From NCBI RefSeq assembly GCF_000332995.1, contig NZ_BANS01000025.1, forward strand, positions 46,182 through 110,181: DNA of 64,000 nt, given 5' to 3'. The stretch comes from Gordonia amicalis NBRC 100051 = JCM 11271. Lineage in GTDB: Bacteria; Actinomycetota; Actinomycetes; Mycobacteriales; Mycobacteriaceae. The stretch's first letter is position 1. Each line of letters starts with the position of its first letter. The position numbers were made by a program, and so were the translations under genes. Of this stretch, positions 18,059-26,154 are shown in pieces. The notes under the pieces were generated by a model, which did no database searches, was not told where the DNA came from, and was given only the letters and a program-made list of their open reading frames with translations.

Positions 18059-19132
18059 TCAGGCGTTGCCGCTGCCGGCAAGCGCGTCGATGCTGCCCTG
18101 CAGCTTGGCCTTGAAGTTCTGCGGCACCGGCACGTAGCCGATCTCCGCGAGACCGGTCTGGCCGTCGCCGAGGATCTTCGTGAACGCATCCTTCAGGGTG
18201 GCACTGGTGGCCTCGTCGGAGTAACCGGCCGAACAGACGATGCTGTACGGCGTCAGCAACAGCGGGTAGGCACCCGGGGTCTTCGACGCGAACAGCGCGT
18301 CGGTGTCGACGACGAGGTCCTTGCTGGCCGGGTTCTTGAACTCCAGCGCGTCGAGGGCCTTGCCGGCACTCTCCGCGTTCAGCTCGACCGGACCCGCTCC
18401 GAAGTCGATGTCGGCGACACCGAGCTTGTTCTCGGTCGCGAAGCCCCACTCCACGTAGCTGATCGAGCCGGGGGTCTTCTTGACCGTGTCACCGACACCG
18501 GTCGACTTCGACGCGCCCGAACCGACGTTCTTGGGAGCGAATTCCTTGCTGTGCTCATACGGCCAGTCGTTGGGCGCCGAGTTCTGCAGGAACCGCTGGA
18601 AGTTGTCGGTCGTGCCCGAGCTGTCGGAGCGGTAGACCGGGACGATGTCGCCGCCCGGCAGCTGCGCGCCCGGGTTGAGTGCGGCGATCGCCGGATCGTT
18701 CCACTTGGTGATCTTGCCGTTGAAGATCTTGGCGATGACGGCGGGATTGAGCTTGAGGTCGTCGACGCCCTCGAGGTTGTAGGCGACCGCAACCGGTCCG
18801 ACGACCATCGGCAGATGCCAGGCGTCGTTGCCGTTGCAGCGATCCTTGGCCTTGGTGATCTCGTCGCCCTTCAGGGCCGAGTCCGAACCCGCGAAGTCGA
18901 CGTCGCCGGCGATGAACTTCTTGATGCCGTCACCGGAGCCGCTGCCGGTGTAGTCGAGGACGATGTCGCTGTCGTCCGAGAGGATCTGACTGAAGTGCTC
19001 CATGGCCTTCTGCTGGGCGGTGGAACCCTCGCCACTCACCGTCTGAGTGTCTCCCCCACCACACGCCGTCACCAGGGTCAATGCCGCGATCGCCGACACC
19101 GCCGCCAGAGCGCCGTTCCGCTTGATTCTCAC
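18059..19132 (-). CDS. pstS: Phosphate-binding lipoprotein PstS
   Basis: The 357-residue periplasmic-type binding protein has a lipoprotein signal ending LVTAC (Cys24), so it is anchored to the outer face of the membrane. Phosphate-binding blocks TGSGSGDGIKKF, DFAGSD and RSDSSGTT are intact. The start is GTG at 19132. A PHO box lies about 105 nt upstream, consistent with induction by phosphate limitation. Confidence 0.96.
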   Translation of the reverse strand: MRIKRNGALAAVSAIAALTLVTACGGGDTQTVSGEGSTAQQKAMEHFSQILSDDSDIVLDYTGSGSGDGIKKFIAGDVDFAGSDSALKGDEITKAKDRCNGNDAWHLPMVVGPVAVAYNLEGVDDLKLNPAVIAKIFNGKITKWNDPAIAALNPGAQLPGGDIVPVYRSDSSGTTDNFQRFLQNSAPNDWPYEHSKEFAPKNVGSGASKSTGVGDTVKKTPGSISYVEWGFATENKLGVADIDFGAGPVELNAESAGKALDALEFKNPASKDLVVDTDALFASKTPGAYPLLLTPYSIVCSAGYSDEATSATLKDAFTKILGDGQTGLAEIGYVPVPQNFKAKLQGSIDALAGSGNA

Positions 19133-19236
19133 CGCAGGTGTTGCCTTTCCGTATCGTGCTCCGTCCCGAGGCCCGGGCGTCCGGAGTGTCCGAAAAGGAA
19201 AGCTAGGCGCGCCGGGTGGCCGAATCCCCGACAGAA

Positions 19237-19254
19237 GGTGAACGGAAGGTGAAC
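19237..19254 (-). promoter_or_regulatory. PHO box upstream of pstS
   Basis: On the minus strand two GTTCACC repeats are spaced with an 11-nt period (GTTCACC TTCC GTTCACC), a perfect match to the actinobacterial phosphate-response box. The remaining 19133-19400 gap shows no gene. Confidence 0.75.
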
Positions 19255-19400
19255 CACCCGAGGCGGTCAGGTGCGAATGGCGTGCCGCGACCTCCGGGAC
19301 CGGATGGAAGTGATCTACGCAACGCAGGTGTCCTTACTTGGCGGGAGCCACACATCGGCGACATCGTCGGGGCGATGCGGACCGCGCTCAGCCGCGGGCT

Positions 19401-20282
19401 TCACCCGTAGGCGACATCGACGGCATACCTGGTGAAGCCCAGGCGTTCATACGTGCGCAAGGCCGCCGTGTTGTCGCCTTCCACGTAGAGGTTGATCTCG
19501 GCGACACCGCGCCGTGCGAGGTGGTGGAGTCCGGCAAGCGTCAGCAGCTTCCCGAGCCCGCGCCCCTGCGCCTGCGGATCGACACCGACGATGTACACCT
19601 CGCCGAGATCGGCATCGTGCTGTTTGGTCCAGTGGAAACCCAGGAGCCGTGCCGGATCCTCGGCGTCGAAGGCGAGGAACAGACCTTCGGGATCGAACCA
19701 GTCGGCCGCGACCCGCTCGGCGATCTGATCGAGCTCCCAGCCGCCCTGTTCGGGATGCCAGTCGAAGGCGGCGTTGTTGACGCGCAGGATCTCTGCATCG
19801 TCGTCCGACCCGGCATAGGTCCGGAGTGTGAGACCCGGATCGACGACGAGTTCGGGGAGCTCGTGTCCCTCACCGACCGGGCGCCGTAGTTGCAGGAGTT
19901 CGCGCCGCTTCTGCAGTCCCATCGCCGATGCGAGCGCGACTGCACCGGGCAGATCGCCGTGCGCCCACACCCGGGCCGGGAGCCCTTCCTGCTTCGCCGC
20001 GGCGAAAGCGGCGTCGAGCAGCGAGCGTCCCAGTCCCTCGCGCCGCCGCTCGGGGTCGACGACCGCCTCGATCATCGACGGCTCGCCGTCCCGACCGGGC
20101 ACGACGTTGGCGTAGGCACCTGTGGACCACACGTGGATGACCGGCGAATCCGCGTCGGTGTCAATCGCTTTGACCGCCTCGTCCGAGAGCGGAGCGACGC
20201 CGTCGGCAGAGGTCGCCGCACGCACCATGCGACGTGCCTCGGCGACGACCTCCGCGGGGGCGGCACCTCGTCGTACCTGCAT
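19401..20282 (-). CDS. mshD: Mycothiol synthase MshD
   Basis: The 293-residue protein has two GNAT acetyltransferase halves and transfers acetyl from acetyl-CoA to Cys-GlcN-Ins, the last step of mycothiol synthesis. The C-terminal half has the acetyl-CoA loop VDPQAQGRGLGKLL and the family ending ERLGFTRYAVDVAYG; the N-terminal half has VDPERRREGLGRSLL. The ATG at 20282 begins 4 nt after the glnR stop, so they form an operon. It is slightly shorter than the M. tuberculosis enzyme at the N-terminus. Confidence 0.95.
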   Translation of the reverse strand: MQVRRGAAPAEVVAEARRMVRAATSADGVAPLSDEAVKAIDTDADSPVIHVWSTGAYANVVPGRDGEPSMIEAVVDPERRREGLGRSLLDAAFAAAKQEGLPARVWAHGDLPGAVALASAMGLQKRRELLQLRRPVGEGHELPELVVDPGLTLRTYAGSDDDAEILRVNNAAFDWHPEQGGWELDQIAERVAADWFDPEGLFLAFDAEDPARLLGFHWTKQHDADLGEVYIVGVDPQAQGRGLGKLLTLAGLHHLARRGVAEINLYVEGDNTAALRTYERLGFTRYAVDVAYG

Positions 20283-20286
20283 TCGG

Positions 20287-21090
20287 TCAGTTTCCGGCGC
20301 TGGCACTGAACTCCTCGTCGAAGGTATCCGGACCGTGGAGGGTGTCGTCGAACTCGCCCGGATCAACTTCCGGGGCAACGTCTTCCGGCACTTCCTCGAC
20401 CTCGGCCTGGGCCCCCCGACCGCGCGTGGGCCGCACCGCCTTGTATCCGACGTTGCGGACCGTGCCGATCAGCGATTCGTGTTCGCTGCCGAGCTTGGCG
20501 CGCAGACGGCGCACGTGCACGTCGACCGTGCGCGTACCGCCGAAGAAGTCGTACCCCCACACCTCCTGCAGCAGCTGAGCGCGCGTGAACACACGACCTG
20601 CGTTCTGCGCCAGGTACTTCAGGAGTTCGAATTCCTTGTAAGTCAGATCGAGGGGACGTCCACGCAGTCGCGCGGTATACGTCCCCTCGTCGATGACCAG
20701 CTCCCCGAGCGTGACCTTCCCCGACGTCTCCTCGGCGGCCACTCCGCGGGTGCGCACCACCAGCAGGCGCAACCGCGCGTCGAGTTCCGCCGGTCCCGTG
20801 CCCGGGAGCAGGAATTCGTCGATGCCCCAGTCCGCATTGACCGCGACCAATCCGCCCTCGGTCAGCACGGCCGCCACCGGCACCGAGGAGCCGGTGCTAC
20901 CCAGCAGCCGGCACAGTCCTCGTGCCGCCGCCAGATCCGCGCGTGCGTCGACCAGGGCCACGTCCGCGTTGCCCGCCTCCATGAGTGAGGAAACCTCCGT
21001 CGGGGCGACACGCACGTTGTGAGCGAGCAGCGACAGCGACGGCAGGACCGACTCCGGATTGGGATCGGCCGTCAACAACAAGAGATCCAC
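20287..21090 (-). CDS. glnR: Orphan OmpR-type response regulator, GlnR-like
   Basis: The 267-residue protein has a divergent receiver domain (putative phospho-site Asp48 in VALVDARAD) and a C-terminal winged helix ([13 protein letters not shown] ... [11 protein letters not shown]). No histidine kinase is nearby, as expected for GlnR, the global nitrogen regulator of actinobacteria; its position next to mshD matches Rv0818. An acidic tail of about 40 residues follows the DNA-binding domain. Start is GTG with a GGAG site. Confidence 0.85.
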   Translation of the reverse strand: MDLLLLTADPNPESVLPSLSLLAHNVRVAPTEVSSLMEAGNADVALVDARADLAAARGLCRLLGSTGSSVPVAAVLTEGGLVAVNADWGIDEFLLPGTGPAELDARLRLLVVRTRGVAAEETSGKVTLGELVIDEGTYTARLRGRPLDLTYKEFELLKYLAQNAGRVFTRAQLLQEVWGYDFFGGTRTVDVHVRRLRAKLGSEHESLIGTVRNVGYKAVRPTRGRGAQAEVEEVPEDVAPEVDPGEFDDTLHGPDTFDEEFSASAGN

Positions 21091-21301
21091 CTAGCACTCC
21101 GATCTCGTTCGTCCCCGTCCCAGACCATCCAATCCGCCCACCACGCTGTGAACGCCTCCGCACACGCCACCGCAGATTGTTTACTCTGGCTTACCAACGT
21201 GTGCGAGATAGGTGACAGAATAGCGCCATCCGCGCACTTCGCTGTTAACAAGTCGAGTCGGGGCGATCGGTGGACACGCCGGAGAGGATGGTCGTCCGAG
21301 C

Positions 21302-22159
21302 ATGCCGGGCATCCGGAAAGTCCTCGTCATCGCGGTCACCGTGGCGGTCGTCGCCGCCGGATCGGTGCTGCTCGTCGACGTCGGCGCGGCCATTCGCAGC
21401 GAGCACCGACTCGCCCGTGCCCTCGCCGAATCACCGCGCGTCCCATTCGATCCCGAGGTGACACTCGCCGGGTTCCCGTTCCTCACCCAGGCGTCGAAGG
21501 GTGACTACTCCGGGGCGACGATCGCCGCTCGCGGTGTCGAACTACCCGGTTGCGAACCCGCCCGCGGCATCTGCCGAGGCGAACTCGGCGCCACACTCGG
21601 CCGTTTCCAGGGCCCGGAACGAGGGGATTTCACCGGGAGTGATGTTCTGCACACATCGTCGATCTCGGCCTACACCCGCCTCGACGCGGTCACCCTCGCG
21701 CGTTATCTGCGGATCACCGATCTGACGGTGAGCACGCCCGCCCCAGACGGCAAGGCCGGGGGCGGTGGTCCCCAGGACGGCGTCGTCTCCCGTTCGGAGG
21801 GTGTCGTTTTCACCGGCACGGTCGCCCTGCCGCCGGACGCCGGGCTCGCCGCCGATGATCCCCCTTCGGCGTCCTCGTTCACCGGGCCGAAGGTTCGGGT
21901 CAGCGTCGCGGTCGACCTGTCGGTCTCCGACGGCGCACTGGAGATCCGGGCCACCGACTTCTACACCGGACCCGAACGACACGTGGACGCCGACGTCCCC
22001 GAGCAGATGCGCGCAGCTGTACTCGACCGTTTCAGCATGGTCCTCCCCCCGCTCCCGATGGCCTGGGGACTCGTGGCCCAACGTGCGGAGAGCTTCGGCG
22101 GCGACGTGCAACTCGTCGCCGACTCCGGCCCCGCCGGCCTCCGGCCGGGCCGGTTCTGA
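21302..22159 (+). CDS. lmeA: LmeA-like DUF2993 protein (lipomannan elongation factor homologue)
   Basis: The 285-residue protein has an N-terminal signal or anchor helix (about 5-25) and then the DUF2993 fold, with VTLAGFPFLTQASKGDYSGA and repeated strand segments. In mycobacteria LmeA supports mannan chain elongation of lipomannan/lipoarabinomannan in the cell envelope. It occupies the Rv0817c position, divergent from glnR. The ribosome binding site is weak. The 211-nt gap to glnR contains only promoter-like AT-richer sequence. Confidence 0.8.
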   Translation: MPGIRKVLVIAVTVAVVAAGSVLLVDVGAAIRSEHRLARALAESPRVPFDPEVTLAGFPFLTQASKGDYSGATIAARGVELPGCEPARGICRGELGATLGRFQGPERGDFTGSDVLHTSSISAYTRLDAVTLARYLRITDLTVSTPAPDGKAGGGGPQDGVVSRSEGVVFTGTVALPPDAGLAADDPPSASSFTGPKVRVSVAVDLSVSDGALEIRATDFYTGPERHVDADVPEQMRAAVLDRFSMVLPPLPMAWGLVAQRAESFGGDVQLVADSGPAGLRPGRF

Positions 22160-22258
22160 CAACGCCGTACGCAGCGCACACACCGCTCTGCACGCGGCCT
22201 TTCTGCGCTGGTCAGAGCGCAATCCACCCGGGGGTTCGGACTCCGATCGGCACTGTTG

Positions 22259-22264
22259 TACCCT
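22259..22264 (+). promoter_or_regulatory. -10 hexamer for the leaderless cysteine leader peptide
   Basis: TACCCT is followed by 7 nt and the ATG at 22272, so the transcript should begin with the leader start codon. Confidence 0.6.
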
Positions 22265-22271
22265 CGTGGGC

Positions 22272-22361
22272 ATGCAACAGCGCCGTGAGTACTTGCTCAC
22301 ACGCCGCCGGGCGATCGACTTCTGTCGTGTCGCCGATTGTTGCTGTCGCACGCACCGCTGA
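22272..22361 (+). CDS. Cysteine-rich leader peptide upstream of cysA (29 residues)
   Basis: The frame MQQRREYLLTRRRAI ... ends in DFCRVADCCCRTHR, with three consecutive Cys codons and a fourth nearby just before the stop. A TACCCT hexamer 7 nt before the ATG predicts a leaderless mRNA. Short leaderless polycysteine frames act as cysteine-responsive attenuators upstream of sulfur genes in mycobacteria, including near cysA2. Here slow decoding of the Cys codons could raise expression of cysA-sseC 207 nt downstream. Confidence 0.75.
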   Translation: MQQRREYLLTRRRAIDFCRVADCCCRTHR

Positions 22362-22568
22362 CGGTGTGCCCTACATGCGCTGCCACGCAGTCGCATCATG
22401 CGCACCGCCGATGACGACGGGGTGCGTCTTCACCGAGGCCTGAGTCCTCTCTCCACACGCCTCCTCGCTCATCACAGATCAGAGCCCGCGGGCGTCTGTC
22501 CGCGCCTCGCCGCTGTTTCGCCACACAGATCCATCCACCACCAGATATTCATCCGAAAGGAACCAGAC

Positions 22569-23408
22569 ATGGCACGTTCCGACGTCCTGGTCAGCGCCGA
22601 ATGGGCTGAACAGAACCTCAACGCCGACAAGACCGTCTTCATCGAGGTCGACGAGGACACCTCGGCCTACGACGGCGGCCACATCCCCGGCGCGATCAAG
22701 CTCGACTGGAAGCAGGACCTGCAGGACGGAATCCGCCGCGACTTCGTCGACGCCGATCGCTTCTCGAAGCTGCTGTCCGAGCGTGGCGTCGCCAACGACG
22801 ACACCGTGATCCTGTACGGCGGCAACAACAACTGGTTCGCGGCCTACGCCTACTGGTACTTCAAGCTGTACGGCCACAACGACGTCAAGCTGATCGACGG
22901 CGGCCGCAAGAAGTGGGAGCTCGACGGCCGTCCGCTGTCCTCGGATGCGGTCACCCGCCCGGCCACCGAGTACAAGGCCTCCTCGCCCGACCTGAGCATC
23001 CGCGCGTTCCGCGACGAGGTCATCGACGCCATCGGCACCAAGAACCTGGTCGACGTGCGCAGCCCTGACGAGTTCTCCGGCAAGATCCTCGCGCCGGCGC
23101 ACCTCCCGCAGGAGCAGGCACAGCAGCGCGGCCACGTCCCCGGCGCCATCAACATCCCGTGGTCGACCACCGCGAACGAAGACGGCACCTTCAAGTCCGA
23201 CGAAGAGCTCACGGCTCTCTACGCGGGCAAGGGATTCGACGACAGCCGCGAGACCATCGCGTACTGCCGCATCGGCGAGCGCTCGAGCCACACCTGGTTC
23301 GTACTGACCGAGCTGCTCGGCAAGAAGAACGTCAAGAACTACGACGGAAGCTGGGTCGAATACGGCTCGCTGGTCGGCGCGCCGATCGAACTCGGAGAAG
23401 GAAAGTAA
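22569..23408 (+). CDS. cysA: Thiosulfate sulfurtransferase (rhodanese) CysA
   Basis: The 279-residue protein has two rhodanese domains and moves sulfane sulfur from thiosulfate to an acceptor. The catalytic cysteine is in AYCRIGERSSHTWF in the second domain; the first domain has CGH-less YGGNNNWF, as in CysA2 of M. tuberculosis (277 residues). A GAAAGGAA site precedes the ATG. It is followed 5 nt later by sseC and preceded by the cysteine leader, so it is probably induced when cysteine is short. Confidence 0.94.
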   Translation: MARSDVLVSAEWAEQNLNADKTVFIEVDEDTSAYDGGHIPGAIKLDWKQDLQDGIRRDFVDADRFSKLLSERGVANDDTVILYGGNNNWFAAYAYWYFKLYGHNDVKLIDGGRKKWELDGRPLSSDAVTRPATEYKASSPDLSIRAFRDEVIDAIGTKNLVDVRSPDEFSGKILAPAHLPQEQAQQRGHVPGAINIPWSTTANEDGTFKSDEELTALYAGKGFDDSRETIAYCRIGERSSHTWFVLTELLGKKNVKNYDGSWVEYGSLVGAPIELGEGK

Positions 23409-23413
23409 CAACT

Positions 23414-23719
23414 ATGTGTGCTGCACCCAAGCAGGGACAGAAGCTGCCTGCCGGCGTCGACGTGGAGAAGGAGACGGTCCTCACCGGGCAGGTCACCGAC
23501 GGCTCGGGCAACCCGGTCGCGGGCGCCTTCGTTCGTCTGCTCGACTCGACCGGTGAGTTCACCGCCGAGGTCGTCGCCTCACCGACCGGCGACTTCCGCT
23601 TCTTCGCCGCCCCCGGCACCTGGACGCTTCGCGCCCTGTCGTCCGTCGGCAACGGCGATGCGTCGATCAGCCCCGAGGGCCCCGGCATCCACGAACAGGA
23701 CATCACCGTCTCCAAGTGA
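23414..23719 (+). CDS. sseC: SseC-like DUF1416 protein
   Basis: The 101-residue protein matches SseC almost throughout (MCAAPKQGQKLPA, then GAFVRLLDS and GDFRFFAAPGTWTLRALS), a small beta-rich domain always paired with CysA. The exact role in sulfur transfer is unknown. It sits 5 nt after cysA with its own GGAAAG site and is followed by a clear terminator. Confidence 0.93.
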   Translation: MCAAPKQGQKLPAGVDVEKETVLTGQVTDGSGNPVAGAFVRLLDSTGEFTAEVVASPTGDFRFFAAPGTWTLRALSSVGNGDASISPEGPGIHEQDITVSK

Positions 23720-23759
23720 TGCACTCCTCGTCGTGGGTGTCCGAGACCTCACGACGCCG

Positions 23760-23798
23760 CCCGGTCACCGCACTGCGGTGACCGGGTTTCGTCGTTTT
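23760..23798 (+). terminator. Rho-independent terminator after sseC
   Basis: CCCGGTCACCGC and GCGGTGACCGGG form a perfect 12-bp stem with a 3-nt loop, followed by the T-rich TTTCGTCGTTTT. Confidence 0.9.
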
Positions 23799-23846
23799 CG
23801 GGTCCCTCGAGTGGCGACCCGCTGAACCCTCCGCAGGAGCCCGGGT

Positions 23847-23852
23847 TAGAAT
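23847..23852 (+). promoter_or_regulatory. -10 hexamer of a leaderless promoter
   Basis: TAGAAT is followed by 7 nt and the GTG at 23860. Confidence 0.6.
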
Positions 23853-23859
23853 TTGCCTC

Positions 23860-23958
23860 GTGGTCCTCTTCTTCGAAATCCTGCTGATCCTGGCCGCCGT
23901 GCTGATCACCTGGTTCGGTGTCTACACCCTCTACCGCCTGGTCACCGACGAGTCGTGA
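23860..23958 (+). CDS. 32-residue membrane protein coupled to nitrobindin
   Basis: Almost the whole peptide is one hydrophobic helix ([19 protein letters not shown]) followed by a short polar end (RLVTDES). The GTG start has TAGAAT 7 nt upstream, the leaderless layout, and codons are GC-rich at the third position as in neighbouring genes. Its TGA overlaps the GTG start of the nitrobindin gene, so the two are translationally coupled. I know no function; it could recruit the nitrobindin to the membrane. Confidence 0.7.
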   Translation: MVLFFEILLILAAVLITWFGVYTLYRLVTDES

Positions 23959-24698
23959 CGTCCCACCCGGGAACCGGTGGAGCCGCCGACGAGCCTGCCG
24001 GCTCCGTGCCCATGGGCGACGGTGTCACGCCGCCATCGGGCGACGGTGTCGCTGTGCCCGCGGGCGAAGGTGTCGCCCATCGTTCCGGTGACGAGGCGAT
24101 AAGCCAGGCCGAGGCACGGGCCGTCGAGTCCGGCAGCCGCGAGCGCAACGTCCCCACCTGGGACGACCTCCCGCTGCCCGCCGACACCGCGAACCTTCGC
24201 CTGGGCGCCGATCTCCATCCCGGCCTGCTGGCACTTCTGCCGCTGGTCGGCGTCTGGCGCGGCGAGGGCGAAGGCCACGACGCGGACACCGACACCGACT
24301 ACCACTTCGCGCAGCAGATCGTCGTCTCGCATGACGGCCAGAACTTCCTCACCTGGGAGTCGCGCTCGTGGGTCATCGACGACGACGCCGTCTTCGTCCG
24401 ACCAGACCTCCGCGAATCCGGTTTCTGGCGTATCGGCGAGGACGACACCATCGAGTTGCTCCTTGCCCACGCCGAGGGTTCGGTCGAGCTCTTCTACGGC
24501 ACTCCCCTCAACCAGACCTCGTGGGAGTTGGCGACCGACGTCGTCATCAAGTCCCAGTCCGGCCGCCGCGCCGGCGGGGCGAAGCGCCTCTACGGTCTGG
24601 TCCCCGACGGTGACCTGGCCTACGTCGAGGAGCGCGTCGACACCGACGGCGACCTCATCCCCCGTCTGTCGGCCAAGCTCCGACGCCACGTCGGTTGA
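23955..24698 (+). CDS. Nitrobindin-like heme-binding beta-barrel protein (DUF1794/FABP-like)
   Basis: The protein (247 residues from GTG 23955) has an N-terminal extension of about 85 residues that contains repeated GDGV-type units, then a ten-strand barrel starting [11 protein letters not shown], the nitrobindin signature. The C-terminal KLRRHVG contains a histidine where nitrobindins place the heme ligand. Nitrobindins bind ferric heme and isomerise peroxynitrite. It takes the Rv0813c position. The start overlaps the stop of the 32-residue membrane protein (GTGA); the extension is longer than in M. tuberculosis. Confidence 0.85.
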   Translation: MTSHPGTGGAADEPAGSVPMGDGVTPPSGDGVAVPAGEGVAHRSGDEAISQAEARAVESGSRERNVPTWDDLPLPADTANLRLGADLHPGLLALLPLVGVWRGEGEGHDADTDTDYHFAQQIVVSHDGQNFLTWESRSWVIDDDAVFVRPDLRESGFWRIGEDDTIELLLAHAEGSVELFYGTPLNQTSWELATDVVIKSQSGRRAGGAKRLYGLVPDGDLAYVEERVDTDGDLIPRLSAKLRRHVG

Positions 24699-24733
24699 GC
24701 ATCTCGCGGGATCAGCGGATTCCCGGGAGCCCC

Positions 24734-25651
24734 TCACCGATGAGTCCGGCCGCAACGTCGTAGATCCGAGAACGCCAGGTACAGATTCCGCTTCGGAAGG
24801 GCGCTGTAGACCAGCGACCCGAGCATGATCACGACCGACCCGTACGCCGTCGCGGCGCCGGGTCGGCCCGCCCAGCCGGGGTGAACCGTCCCCGACGCCG
24901 AGATGTAGGGTCCGTGTCCGGGTGAACCGCCGCGCCGCGGCCCCACCACGGAGAACACGTCGCTGTGGGTGGAGTACGGGGCGATCTTGAAGTCGACCCG
25001 CTCATGCGGCCCGCATTCGACGACGGTGTACTCCGCTCCGGAACGATGAACGACCGCGACCCAGGTGTCACCCGCATTGCGGACCGTGAATGTCGTTCCG
25101 CCGGAACGAAATTGGTACGTTATCCGGTCCTCTACAGGGTCCCGCAGCCGGCAGCCGGCGAGTCCGCTGACCCAGTCGGCACTCCATGGTGTGAGGTAAC
25201 GCTGGTCGAAGAATTCCCGCTCCGACGGGATCGGGATGGTCACCGGCATCGCGCGACCCCGGTGGACCCACACCCCTCCGTAGATCACCGGACGACCGTC
25301 GGCTCGACGGGGTGCCTGTACATAGGTGAACGAGTCCTCGTCGGACAGGGTGATCGTCTCACCGGGTCCGAGGCGGCGGAGTTCGACGCGGCCATCGAAG
25401 AAGATGAGCGCGGCCGCGGAGCCGTCACCCCGGTTGTGGATCGTCACATGCTCGTCGTCCGCGTGGAAGAGCCCGGCGGCGTGGGGATCGGCGAAGGCGA
25501 AACGCGGTGGTGTCGCGGTTCCGAAATCCGTGTCACCCGGGCCCCAGTAGCCGTCTTGCCAATGGCTGTCGCGGGCGGCCGCTTCATTGGTTTCAGGGCC
25601 GTCGAGACCGGGTTCGATCGGGTCTTCACGGACAGCGTTCGTGGTGACCAT
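24734..25651 (-). CDS. Uncharacterised protein, 305 residues
   Basis: I do not recognise this protein. It is rich in Gly, Trp, Tyr and His, with an acidic N-terminus and long beta-type stretches (HVTIHNRGDGSAAALIFFDG, RITYQFRSGGTTFTV, TWVAVVHRSGAEYTVVECG) that suggest a double beta-sandwich or cupin-like fold. There is no signal peptide; one moderately hydrophobic segment lies near residue 270. The ATG at 25651 follows GGGAGAG at 6 nt. It has an unusually long upstream region with a promoter, a tiny open frame and strong hairpins. Confidence 0.75.
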   Translation of the reverse strand: MVTTNAVREDPIEPGLDGPETNEAAARDSHWQDGYWGPGDTDFGTATPPRFAFADPHAAGLFHADDEHVTIHNRGDGSAAALIFFDGRVELRRLGPGETITLSDEDSFTYVQAPRRADGRPVIYGGVWVHRGRAMPVTIPIPSEREFFDQRYLTPWSADWVSGLAGCRLRDPVEDRITYQFRSGGTTFTVRNAGDTWVAVVHRSGAEYTVVECGPHERVDFKIAPYSTHSDVFSVVGPRRGGSPGHGPYISASGTVHPGWAGRPGAATAYGSVVIMLGSLVYSALPKRNLYLAFSDLRRCGRTHR

Positions 25652-25744
25652 CGTTCTCTCCCTCTGGCCGGTGTTTCCTCTGGCAGGTATTCGTGGCACG
25701 CACAACGGTGGACTGCTCCAGTTCACTCCCGCTGGAGCCCGGTC

Positions 25745-25957
25745 TCACGAGTAGTGCGCTACGCGGATCACCGATGGCCGTCGTGCCGGGAACGAGTGGT
25801 GGGCGGACATGAGGGCCCGAGACACGGAACGGCCCCCGCATCGCTCGAACGAGCCTCGTGCCGACCGGACCGGGTCGGGATGCGGGGGCCGGGTGACCAC
25901 CTGGTATTCGTCGGCGCTGATGAGGTGGTGACCCACCTCCGGCGACACGAATGCCAC
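25745..25957 (-). CDS. Possible small protein (70 residues) in the leader region
   Basis: A GTG-started frame reads VAFVSPEVGHHLISADEY at the beginning with GC-rich third positions in the first 25 codons, then becomes Arg/Ser-rich. It starts 11 nt after the stop of the 12-residue leader frame, so translation could re-initiate. Both strong hairpins of the region lie within it, so RNA structure may be the real constraint. No family recognised. Confidence 0.3.
   Translation of the reverse strand: MAFVSPEVGHHLISADEYQVVTRPPHPDPVRSARGSFERCGGRSVSRALMSAHHSFPARRPSVIRVAHYS
25831..25890. other. Three-way-junction-like RNA structure or terminator
   Basis: A perfect 12-bp outer stem (GGCCCCCGCATC/GATGCGGGGGCC) encloses two further hairpins: GCTC/GAGC with a GAAC loop, and CCGACC/GGTCGG with a 6-nt loop. 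It lies between the end of the mce4 operon and the gene at 25651, in the leader of the latter. Confidence 0.6.
25922..25939. other. Second stem-loop in the leader region
   Basis: GAGGTGG and CCACCTC pair perfectly around TGAC; outer segments ATTCGT and ACGAAT can extend the structure. The CCACCTC side also resembles a complement of a ribosome binding site. Confidence 0.5.
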
Positions 25958-25968
25958 ACGGTCAGCTG

Positions 25969-26007
25969 CTAACGGATGGTCACCTCACATGTCCGATGAG
26001 AAATCAC
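25969..26007 (-). CDS. Possible 12-residue leader peptide
   Basis: GTG at 26007 encodes VISHRTCEVTIR and stops at 25969. It is listed because the best ribosome binding site in the window, AAGGAGGTG (26016-26024), stands 8 nt before it and serves no other start codon. Confidence 0.4.
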   Translation of the reverse strand: MISHRTCEVTIR

Positions 26008-26039
26008 TATCAGACCACCTCCTTCCCTGTGTAACCGCG

Positions 26040-26068
26040 AAAGTACGCCCGCTCTCGGCGTCCCGCAA
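26040..26068 (-). promoter_or_regulatory. Promoter for the 25651 gene and its leader
   Basis: On the minus strand TTGCGG (26063-26068) and TACTTT (26040-26045) are 17 nt apart. Transcription would begin near 26033 and give a leader of about 380 nt. Confidence 0.5.
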
Positions 26069-26154
26069 CGGGATTTTCGACACGGCTCCGCCCTTCGCTC
26101 GACACCGGTTCGATCGGGGCACGCGGCTCGATCAGCTGGGTCAGACGGGGTGGA

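Noticed and set aside
25831..25890. A tRNA or transposon end
   Set aside because: The stem is too long for a tRNA acceptor, no anticodon arm can be drawn, and there is no transposase or target duplication nearby.
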